A stretch of 64,000 nt of DNA, taken from Hydrangea macrophylla (taxonomy: Eukaryota; Streptophyta; Magnoliopsida; Cornales; Hydrangeaceae). The notes under the pieces were generated by a model. It was given only the letters and a program-made list of their open reading frames with translations, was not told the DNA's origin and ran no database searches. Of this stretch, positions 45,228-54,731 are shown piece after piece. A program made the translations under genes and the position numbers. The stretch lies in the NCBI GenBank assembly GCA_033977485.1, contig CM066991.1, positions 31,431,850 to 31,495,849 on the forward strand, written 5' to 3'. Numbering within the stretch: position 1 is the stretch's first letter; every line of letters starts with the position of its first letter.

Positions 45228-45402
45228 AGGCGTGACCGTGAGGTCTTTTGGTGCCTGGGTTCGGAGCCCGAGGTCTTTTTAGTGCCTGCGTTCGGAGCTT
45301 GAGGTCTTTTTATGCCTCGGGGTTAGGCCCGAGGTCTTTAGATGCCTCGGGGTTAGGCCCGGGGTTTTTGTATACCTCGGGGTTAGGCCCGAGGTCTTTG
45401 GA
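45228..45402. repeat. Minisatellite, about 34-bp unit, T2 internal region
   Basis: Four to five copies of GCCTCGGGGTTAGGCCCGAGG plus TCTTTNNAT spacer, between gag and the polypurine side. Equivalent to the array at 5270-5510 in T1. Confidence 0.8.
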
Positions 45403-45428
45403 AGGGCTCTCTGACAATCGGTGGAGCC

Positions 45429-46120
45429 TCATGTGGCGAGCAAGGCTCTTGACTTCTCTGTGCTGGAGGCAAAGTCGGAACTGCTTGATCCTGACCGATG
45501 TGAACTGGAGGTCGGGTTAGTGCTGCCAGACTCAGACCACTGTGAATTGGAGGTCGGGTCAGGGCTGCCGGACTCAGACCGCTGTGAACTGGAGGTCGGG
45601 TCGGGGTTGCCGGACTCAGACCGCTGTGAACTGGAAGAACTGTCAGAACTCCCGGGCTGATCTAGCTTTCGCTTACTTCTGGAAGACTCGTGGCTTTCTT
45701 GCCCGGGGTCTTTGATCTTTAGAAATTCTGCAGTATCAATGTATTTTCCAACCCTCTCTGCGAGTTCAACCAAGGTTACCAGTCGGTTTTTGTGAAGCGA
45801 CGTGGCGCACTTGGTGTGTTGAACTCTTGAGCAGAAGGCTATAATCGCGGCGGTTTCATCAAGATCATAGATGCCGAGCTTCTCTTGATTAAACCGGTCG
45901 GTAAATTCCTTGAGGGTCTCATTATCCCTTTGTATGACTGTTAGTAGATGTATGTCAGGCTTTGGCCGTTTGTGCATACCGATGAACTGGTTGATGAACT
46001 ACTTGCTGAGTTGCTTGAAATTGAGGACCGATCGGGGCTCCAAGGAGTAGAACCACTGCACGTCCGGGCCTTTCAAAGTGCTGGGGAAGGCTAGGCAGTG
46101 TAGTTCATCAGAGTTGGTGG
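45429..46120 (-). pseudogene. T2 gag with serine-rich repeat tail, one stop
   Basis: The open part (45977 to 45429, 182 codons) starts MHKRPKPDIHLLTV and continues NETLKEFTDRFNQEKLGIYDLDE, the second half of a retrotransposon gag domain. Upstream to about 46120 the same frame gives WFYSLEPRSVLNFKQLSK before a single TAG stop, so the true gag is longer and this copy has one nonsense change. The C-terminal 75 residues are serine-rich with a 14-residue repeat (SGNPDPTSSSQRSE and variants) encoded by a 42-bp DNA repeat. I see no zinc knuckle. Gag would assemble particles in trans with enzymes from a partner element. Confidence 0.78.
45500..45645. repeat. 42-bp tandem repeat in T2 gag
   Basis: About 3.5 copies of a 42-bp unit (ACTCAGACCGCTGTGAACTG, then GAGGTCGGGTCAGGGCTGCC and two G). 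The length is a multiple of three, so it adds 14 residues per copy without shifting the frame. Confidence 0.88.
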
Positions 46121-46224
46121 CTAGGGCCAACTGAGCCTTGTAGGTTCGGACGTGGTCAACCGGGCTCCCCGAGCCGTTATAGGGATCTAGGCGAGGCTGC
46201 TTAAATTTGCGCGGATGGCAAACC

Positions 46225-46850
46225 TCATGATCTGGCTGGAGAATGGTGACTCTGTCTCGGTATTGGCTTGATTCTGAGCACGATTTTGACCAAGCTTTTT
46301 GGCCACTCCGTCAATCTGCTTCTGCAAGTCCTTGATTCAGGCTTCCACTCCTTCCCGACCCATACCCGAGTGGTTGGTCGGATCTGTGGAAGAGGCTTTT
46401 TCTTCAAGGCGGGGTGCTGTCCTCTGGGATCGGGCTCGACCATGAACCGGGGAAACCGTGTGCCCAGGGACGACTCGGCTCTTGACCGAGTGACCCTGGA
46501 CTGATTCCCGGGCCATATGCTCTCGGCTTTCCTCTCGCGTAGCACACCCACTGTTGATGTCTCTGGCATCCTCAACACGGGACGGGTTGGCTCGGGCATG
46601 TTGTCTGGTCAAGATCGGTTCCCGACCTTACGCAACGTTCCCGGGTCTTTTCCCGGCCCCTGGAGGACTGCTCCGCTAGGCTAGCAGGGCTTCAATCTAT
46701 TGCTGGATTTGACACTGGCCCTCGAGGAGTTGTGTGAGGGTCGGGGTGATCTGCTCAGATATCATGACTGCCGCAGCCGGTGCCGGTGCCGGGGCCGGAG
46801 GAACATCCCGGTCGGACTGCTGATCAACCTTCTTACCCTTCTTCGATGGC
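46225..46850 (-). pseudogene. T2 region upstream of the gag core
   Basis: Minus-strand DNA between the primer site and the gag core. Partial frames (for example 46599-46225, rich in R, S and P) may be the degenerate gag N-terminus; plant TR-GAG gag often begins with such a basic, low-complexity section. An ATG at about 46850 (minus strand, beside the AAGAAGGGTAAGAAGG tract) is a possible original start. I cannot define one continuous frame. Confidence 0.4.
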
Positions 46851-46894
46851 ATGACGATCAGTCAAGAGATTTGTTGATGAGAAGACTTGTCGTT

Positions 46895-46913
46895 TTCCAC
46901 AGACAGCGCCAAA
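46895..46913 (-). other. T2 primer binding site region
   Basis: TTGGCGCTGTCTGTGGAA on the minus strand directly after the 5' LTR; compare T1. Confidence 0.6.
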
Positions 46914-46914
46914 C

Positions 46915-47541
46915 TGATGATGCCAAAAATTGGTAAGAGTAAGCAGAGCAGACTAAAGAGAGAGAGTGAGAGACAATTTTTTGTATGTGGTTCGACCCTG
47001 TTAATGAAGGTACCTACGTCCACGTGTGTGTCTGAGCACGTTCTCTAGCAGATCACCGACGGGCCTGGTGAGCCAACAAAGAGGGGCGGCACTACCAGTA
47101 ATATCGGCCGGGTATATGCGTACAATAGTGAATTCTATTGAGGTGCTGTGAAGACTAAAAAGTCGGCCCCTTCAATGGGGGGTGAGAGGTCTCTTTTATA
47201 GATGTAAGTGACCTACTCGTACATGGATAAGGAAATATAATCCAATTGATATAGATTGGCATTAATTGTGGGGATTTACTAATTGGATTAGGAAATAGTT
47301 TGCACTTTCCTTTAGTCTTCCAGCTTGAGTAGGAAACTGCCCGTAATACTCAGGATCGTGCCTGTGGGCCCGGATGAACTATTCCTGCGGTGGGATATGC
47401 CTATGCGGTCTTCCCGACCTGTTGGCCGGGTCGTGGATGAATCATTCGGGCGGCATCAGGTGGACCAAACCGCTCGGGATGATGCTTGTCAGTAGTTGCA
47501 GAATAGAACCGCTCGAGCATGGGCTGATTTTTGGTGTATCA
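46915..47541 (-). repeat. T2 5' LTR (right)
   Basis: 627 bp, same ends as the left LTR. Confidence 0.92.
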
Positions 47542-47546
47542 CTGTC

Positions 47547-47905
47547 TGTACTCCAACACATGTCACTAATACCATTATTAAAGTGGTCCAATCATTATTG
47601 AAAGTAGTTCCATTATTTTTATTGGAGATGTTGAATTGGTCTCGTCATTAATATTAAAAGTGGTCCCAATGCCACATACGTGTTTGAACGGTTAAGTAGC
47701 CAAAATTTGAGAAGCATAGCATTACTCAAAAAGAAAATTTCTTATTTTGTCTATATACACTAATGATATTTAAAAAAAAAACTTATTAGAGGATAAAATG
47801 ACCAATGGAAAAGGGTTAATTACATGTACATCCTTTGTATGTAATTAGACTATTTTTCACTTTGCTGCTTGTACTCCAATGCGTGCCACTAATATCCTGT
47901 ACTTT
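47547..47905. repeat. Tandem repeat array, right part (unit 3)
   Basis: End of unit 2 then unit 3 (from about 47578), with the same block order as 42968-43273. The array is cut by T2 exactly at CTGTC. Confidence 0.78.
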
Positions 47906-48012
47906 GGACTAAAGCAAAAATCGTTAGTAAATCAGTTAAACTATACGAGCATAAGCTACGTTTGGAACAACTTTTGGAATTCATAAATCAAAATAACATC
48001 TACAAACGTGAT

Positions 48013-48511
48013 TTGGGGTGGGCATTTGGTCGGTTCGATTTTGGTTTGCTTCGGTTTGAGAAATTTGGAATCGATAACCAATTAAAATACATTTTTGTTT
48101 TTTCAGTTGGGTTAACCAAAATTTTATTTCGGCTCATTTTGAAATTTGGTTAAGGAAATTGTAAAAAATAGCTATGAATAGCTGTTTTTGCCCTTTTCTC
48201 ACAAGCTTTCTTTTTTGACATTTGATTTTCCTTTTTCTATCATATTGAACAGAAAACATACTATCCTTTTGTTTTTAATTGTAAAAGTACTTATATTTTT
48301 ACTATATATAATATATATGAATATTAGTTTGATTTTTCGGTTAAATTCGATTAACTTATAAAGTACCATAAACCGAACTAAAATTTTAAATTTAATTCAA
48401 TTTTTACCCGAACTGAAATTTTTAGCACAAATAACCGAATTGAAATAGCTATCTCAGTTCTGTTAGGTTTGATTTTTTTGTTAACTGAACTCTAATATAC
48501 CCACCCCTATA
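48013..48511. mobile_element. hAT-like inverted-repeat element (about 500 bp)
   Basis: Ends TTGGGGTGGGCATTTGG and CCCACCCCTATA; subterminal CGGTTCGATTTTGG and its complements. Flanks AACGTGAT and TAGGTGAT agree at 6 of 8. No transposase. Confidence 0.55.
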
Positions 48512-50213
48512 GGTGATGCGCCAAAGGCTGTAGCGCCCCGCCCCGCCCCGCCGCGACACGGGTCCTGCAGGCGAGGGGGTGCTAACTAAAATAAAATAAT
48601 AAACAAGAGGGAGCGGAAGGACCGAACACAATTGTAATGCTTCGAGTCCTAGACCCGTAGCCTATCTGAAAAACTTTCTCTTTAGAAAATAAACGTTTAG
48701 ACTTTAAAATCATTTAAAGTCCAAAGCTCTGAAACATTTAAACTTTGAAACCTCAAAACTTTGATACCATTTTACAACGCCTCGAGTCCTAGACTCCGAG
48801 AGTTACTGCGGAAGCATAGAATAGCCTTTTGAAATCTTTGATGGGAAAACGAAATCTTTAAAGACTCACGGATCTGAGTAAAACGATAGCGGAAGCATTC
48901 AACTAGTCTTTAGAAAAGCTTTGCTTGCCAATTTAAAAGACATTAACAGAAGATCTTTATCGGTTCATCAAATGAACAACAGTGCAGCGGAAAATATATA
49001 AATTTGATAAACATTTATCAATCTCCTTCTCAAACTTTAGAAAGTAGTACAATGATCTACTATCTTTTTCTCAACTTCAGAAACTCTTAAAATAAAAACC
49101 CAAGGTTTTTATTAATACAAAGTATCATGATCTCACAATTTCTTCCCAAACAGGATCTTCACGAGTAACTCTACTCCGGACCTTGCCCTTATCTATATCA
49201 CCTGAAAGAAGGTTTTGATAGTCCATAAGACAAAAGGCTCGTATAGTCATATAACCACACAATAAAATTTGTTATATAACATACGTGAGTATAATGAATG
49301 CCAATGTCATGTATGAAAATCACTTTTCGTGCATTTTCAAACACTCACCCTCGATCGTCAATATCATTACCCGGACCATGGGCTTCCCGTCCACGTAGGC
49401 CTATCCTCAAACGTCCGGGACTTTGAGCCTTACGAATTACACGAAGGCCTAGCCTTCAACGTTACGGGGGTTTCTTGTAGCACATCCTGCAATTCGAGTT
49501 CCCAGTGGTACCCATCTCACACGCTTACCCACAAATCCGGGATTTCTAACTTTTCAAAACAAAATCCCTCCTAGAGGGTTTTATGCACGGAAGCCTCTAA
49601 GGTCTTCCCTTTTTAAAATTTTGGAAGTCTCCAAGATCACCCTTTTTCAAAAATCGAAAGCCTCTAAGGTCTTTCATCCCAAAATCATTTTTATGGTTTT
49701 CGTTTCCAGGCATGCTTATGAAATGCTATGACATATGCGAGCTCTAAGCATCCAAACATATTCAATATTTCATAAGACAAATTATCAAGGCATGCTATTA
49801 TTTAAAGCAACACAATAGACATGCTGAAAATCACCCAAGTAAAGACATAAAGCATAGTAACTCAATTAACCACTTAAGGCATAGCAGCTCAAGTAAACAC
49901 TTAAAGCATCACAGTTCATATAAACATATAAGTACGTTGTTAACATATTATAAAACTTTATTGAGGGTTATATGGAACTACCATTCACCGAGAATATACT
50001 GAATAATTAATCAGAACAGAAACCGGAACTGCTCAATCTGTTACAAATCCTGATATACAATAATGCACGTATATCAACGAGGTACAACACCTCTAAGCAT
50101 AAGTACAACTACTATAAAAGTGAGGTACAACTCTCAAATCTTAGGGTACAAGGTCCCTTAGCTCAAAATCGATTCAAGTATAAGAAAACAGGAGCTTTCA
50201 ACATACTGCCTGA

Positions 50214-50379
50214 GGTCGCGCGCGCGGGCCGCTCGCGCGAGACCTCGCTCGCGCGGGCCGCTCGTGCAAGATATGCTCAGAAGGGCCACATGTTTATTTT
50301 AAAACAATTTTCAAAAATAGTTTGGTCGTGCGCGGGCCGCTTGCGCGACCCCTCGCTCGCGCGGGTCGCGCACGCGAGA
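50214..50379. repeat. GC-rich paired-palindrome block, solo LTR
   Basis: CGCGCG-centred imperfect palindromes; four pairs with centres 13 bp apart, each with GCGGGCCGCTCGC-like sequence between centres. About 660-830 bp downstream of TATATATA on the minus strand. Confidence 0.72.
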
Positions 50380-51038
50380 TGTCACAAAATCGTCTTCTTC
50401 CTTCTTTTCTTCCCCTGTTTTGAAATCAAAGGTTGGTTTTTGACCCATTTTGAAAACTTAATCCAAACAGGACTTCTAATATATGAATCTCTTCCTTTTT
50501 CCATGTAGATTTCAAATATGAAATTAGATTTTCATGAATCAAAACACAGCTCTTGATTTGATCAAAAATCCTAAAGGCAGCAAAACTTTAAATCGACCGT
50601 TCGTCGCAACCGCTATGAATTACCTTTTGAAAATCAAAAGGGAGCCTCGTGGGATCGAGACCTTTCATTTGGTATAAAGAAATTGAGTTTCTGTGACAGT
50701 TTTTCTACTCGCTATTTTCGGACCCTTAACGATATATGTATGAAATTCCATATATATATATATAACAGCTCTACAATTGAACTGAATTCAAATTTGAAAT
50801 TGATATAGGAATCTTACCCCAAATTGAATTTAAAGAGGTATACAAAGAATCCCAATACTAATTGATGATCCAAGCTTTGATTTAATTACTCCCAACCAAA
50901 ATATGTAACTATATGTGCATAAGTATATATATACATATGCCGAGAGAGAGAGAGAATGGAGAGACAGACTGAGAGTTGAGAGTTGAGAGTTGAGAGAATG
51001 GGAGTGGTTGATGTGTGAATAGTTGGGGTTGATGTGTG

Positions 51039-51046
51039 TATATATA
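51039..51046 (-). promoter_or_regulatory. Candidate TATA box in solo LTR
   Basis: TATATATA on the minus strand, followed by CTCTCAACTCTC-rich sequence, at the position matching 1267-1277 of element E. Confidence 0.45.
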
Positions 51047-51887
51047 GAGTTAAGATGCTTGGCCACCAAGCACACCCACCAACACACACTCTCAGCACAC
51101 ACACACAAAAACACACGCACACACTGTGCACAAATGTTTTCTTTGGCTCCAAGTTCCACATGGAAGTCTATCTCATGTGGTTGAGTTCACATGATGTTGC
51201 ACCCACATAGGTAAAAATTATAGTGCTAAATTCTTAAATCTGGTATTTTTGTTGACGAAAATAAATTAATATGTTTTAAAAATTTTGGGTCATTACAAAA
51301 GCTACCTTAGACAACTAATGTCAATTGCAATTTTTTGGAGAAGCTAGCAAATGCTCTACGAGGGATATCTGTCACACCCGTTCCAAAATTTCATAGTTTT
51401 ATCATACCTAAATGGAAAGTTGTGAGTGTATCAATGTTAATTGATATTTGGATTGAGAAGGAGTTGACTGTTAGTCAACGATGAGGTGTCAATGAGGACA
51501 CAAAAACATGGTGGTTCATTTTGCACTGTCATGCGTAAATGGCATTTATATGATTTAAATGTTATTTGACTTTATCTAGTATTTTATGAATAGTAAAATT
51601 ATACCGTGTAGTGTAATTTCTGGTAATTTCGATATCGTTGAATATTTTTTTAAGAATGTGGTGAGAACGTGAGTGACACGTTAAATAAAAGGTAAGTTGT
51701 GTAGAGATTCCATAGAATTTAGTTTTCTGATGTATATTTTGGACCCAAACGGAACTTAGTCAAAATTTTTTGTAATTTATATTTTTCACTCATAAAGGCA
51801 TAAAATGGACGTGTGCGAAGTTTCATGAGTTAATTAAATGTTTGAGAAACCCGCGGGGAGTTAAACGTAATACCCGAAGAGTTTGCC

Positions 51888-51895
51888 TATAAATA
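51888..51895 (+). promoter_or_regulatory. LTR TATA box, copy B
   Basis: TATAAATA about 520 bp into the 5' LTR, conserved in all three family-B LTRs in the window. Confidence 0.6.
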
Positions 51896-52996
51896 GATGA
51901 GGATGAAAATTCATTTGTCAAAAACTATACAAAATATCTTGAGAGGGGAGAGAGAAAAGGAGACTGTTGCCACGGGCTTACTGGCGACATACGACGACCT
52001 TTCGTTCGTCAGATTTTCACCAAATTCAAGATTTGAACTCGTGAATGTAAGGCCTACGCTTTGATACTACTTAGGCCACATTTGGCAATTTTTTTTATGA
52101 AAATCTAATTTCTAGACTTTTGGGGAAAACAGGTATAAACTTGTACGAATCATCTCAAATTTGAAATCCGAAGTTTAATTGGTCCCCTAGTCGATCCTTC
52201 AAAGATTGAAGAGAATCGCACGAGGTATGAAGTCCTAACATATGAAATATAAGAATTTACATGTTTTAAATTTTGACGACGAAATTGAGATCCGGGCAAA
52301 ATCCATGTGTTAATCTTAGGCCCGTTAATTATGCACGTGCTTAAATATGAAAAGCATGTCTACTTTTACGCGAGCACGTTGAGTTGTCTATGTGGGTCGG
52401 GAGTCTTATACAAATTCATGCCGAAGTAAGCTTCTCGATGTTTGAGAATTTTAATAACGACGGCTACTGTGCATGGTTGATAGACTTGGACTTGCCATGG
52501 CACTTGGGGATGCAATGGTTGATAGACTTGGACTTGCCATTGGCATCGCGGTTTAAGATTTGGACATGCCGTTACCGGATGAATACGTATTTTTATTCCT
52601 AGAGACTATTTGTATGAATTGTGAGATTAAAGCATGTTTTATCATATATTGCATATGTTAGAACTTGTGCACTCAGCATATAGCTGAGCATTGGAGATTT
52701 ACTCCATTGCAGGTAAGAAGAAAGACAAGAAGAAGCGTGAGGAGTGAGGTCGAAGAACACCGAGGAATTACACTTGTTCATAATTTTGTTTCTTTTCCAA
52801 AACATTTAATAAGGATTTTGTTATTGTAATATGTTGCAATGAAATCATGGGTTGGTTGTAGTACTTGTTATTCCATAGTAAACGTTATATATATATATAT
52901 GTTGAACCGTGAATTATAATCGTGTTATTATTGGAATTTGGTTTGGCGACCCTTAGTTTTGAAGACTGCAGAATTGGGCTTTTCTGAGAGAAAAGA

Positions 52997-53258
52997 AGTC
53001 GACTGGTTCATCTTTCAGTCGACTGGTTTGTGAGGAAACAGTCGACTGGAGGGGTTTTCGGTCGACTGGTTTCTGCACGAAAACACCATGTTCTACTTGC
53101 ATAGTGTCCAGTCGACTGGAAAAGGCACCAGTTGACTGTTAAATTGAGGATCTAGTTGACTGAGTCCCTGACACAGTTGACTGGAATGAACGTTGGACTT
53201 TTTATACTTACTGCTTAGGGCCTTCAGTCGACTGGAATCCCGATTCAGTCGACTGGAC
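52997..53258. repeat. Paired CAGTCGACTG palindromes, copy B 5' LTR
   Basis: Ten sites in five pairs; centre-to-centre 20, 20, 20, 21 and 21 bp. Three sites read AGTTGAC, that is a C-to-T change at the central CpG. Confidence 0.88.
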
Positions 53259-53440
53259 CTCGGTTTTCAAAACCAATTCTTTTGGAACTGTTTCAATTGG
53301 ACAAAACTTTTTATAACTCTGATTTAAAAGTTTTTACTTAAAATTTTCGCTGCTGTTTTACTTTAATGGAACTAGATAAACCTTGATGGTGTGCCATGTG
53401 TCCTATTTCCATGCGTAGTGGGATGCGTCGTGACATTTAT

Positions 53441-53452
53441 TGGTATCAAAGC
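53441..53452 (+). other. Copy B primer binding site (tRNA-iMet type)
   Basis: TGGTATCAAAGC, one base from the usual TGGTATCAGAGC, six bases after the LTR. Confidence 0.8.
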
Positions 53453-53639
53453 AATAGGTAACAAACCCTTGGGAACGTTTGACGACGAGTGGAGTGTTGA
53501 GTGAATTGTCACATATCCTAGATTGCATCCATACATGGTAGAGATGTTTGATGCATATGAATGTTGTTATACATACTTGTTTATGTTGATTGTCAAACAT
53601 GCATAGTGTTTATGCATTGAGAACTATAGGATTGTAATC

Positions 53640-54728
53640 ATGAGTGACGAAGAACGAGATCGATCGCCACATACTCGACGTATGAATGAAATGGCAGAAA
53701 TGATGGGAAATATCGGGGAAATGATTCGGAATATAGCAGAGCGATTACCTCCAATGCCTCCGTTCAAGCCAGCACCAATCGGTGTAATGCATGTACCTGA
53801 GAATAGGGGTATGAGATCGATATCTGAACAGTTTTCAAGGAAGAAGCCAACAGAGTTACATGGGACATCTGACACAACACAAGCAGAGCATTGGGTCATG
53901 GACATGGAGAGAATATTCCGATCGATTCCGATGACCGATAAGGAGAAAATTGAGAATGCCAGTGATATACTCAAAGGTGAGGTCCAGAACTAGTGTGTGA
54001 ACATCCTAGACCAAGGAGCACCGATAACTTAGAAATGATTCAAAGCAGAGTTCAATCGTCAATTCTTTCCAAGGGCTGCTCTCAATGCAAAGAAGTGAGG
54101 ATTTGACAATCTCCGACAGGGAGACATGACGATGACTGAGTATACTTCCAAGTTCAATGCGTTGTTAAGGTTTGGAAAGGGTTCTGTGCCAGAGGAGGAA
54201 TATAGGGCGGGGAAATTTGAAGAGGGTTTATGAGAAAATATTCGTTTGAGGGTGGAAACCTATGAGCACTCAATTGTGACAGCAGTACAACAAACAACGC
54301 TTGAGGCCGAGAGTGGAATGGAAAGGTCAAGGCAGAATCAATACAGAAAACGGGGTAATGAGGGTGGTGATAGGAATCAAGGCGGATCTTTCAAGATGCC
54401 TTTTCAACGGGGCTCTGGTTCTAGTTTCAATGATTTCAGGAGGACATCAAGTAATATACTGTTGTGTTCTCTTTGTAATGGATCACATACTGGTCGATGT
54501 TTTATGACGAACTTCCAAAATAAATCTCAAGGAATGAACAATTCTAGCTTGGCACTAGATACGAGGGGCGAATGTTATGACTGTGGAATGGTTGGACATC
54601 AATCTAGAAATTGCCCGAGGAAGCATTCTCAGCGAGGAGCTAGTTCTTTGGCTTCTAGTGGGTCAAAGCCTAGACAGTCTAACGATGGGGGACAACGTCA
54701 AGGAAGAGCATATCAGATGAACCCATGA
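53640..54728 (+). pseudogene. Copy B gag, interrupted
   Basis: Begins at ATG 53640 (MSDEERDRSPHTRRMNEMAE). The gag core is readable as KKPTELHGTSDTTQAEHWVMDMERIFRSI, the typical gypsy gag start. Stops at 53991 (after EVQN) and near 54030, 54096 and 54232 break the core. The second open piece, 54246-54728, holds the basic linker and the CCHC zinc knuckle CYDCGMVGHQSRNC (about 54574-54615). It stops after YQMNP just before the protease. Gag would build the particle; this copy cannot make a full product. Confidence 0.85.
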
Positions 54729-54731
54729 GAT

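Larger units (their letters stand above)
43784..47541 (-). mobile_element. Gag-only (TR-GAG-like) LTR element T2
   Basis: 3758 bp. LTRs 43784-44409 and 46915-47541 with perfect target duplication CTGTC (43779-43783, 47542-47546), inserted in the tandem array. Minus orientation: primer-site-like TTGGCGCTGTCTGTGGAA beside the right LTR, gag in the middle, polypurine tract (reverse of GTTGCCCCCCATTTCC) beside the left LTR. No pol domains. The best preserved T copy here. Confidence 0.92.
48529..51297 (-). repeat. Solo LTR related to element E
   Basis: 2769 bp from TGTAGCGCCCCG to GGGTCATTACA (plus strand), with no internal domain on either side. Flanks AAGGC (48524-48528) and AAAGC (51298-51302) differ at one base, suggesting LTR-LTR recombination left a solo copy. 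Related in reverse to 927-3131 through several blocks, including the CGAACGGTCGATTTAAAG region and the GC-rich palindromes. Confidence 0.78.
51370..53435 (+). repeat. 5' LTR of copy B
   Basis: 2066 bp, TGTCACACCC to GTCGTGACA. TATAAATA at 51888-51895; paired palindromes 52997-53258. Confidence 0.95.
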
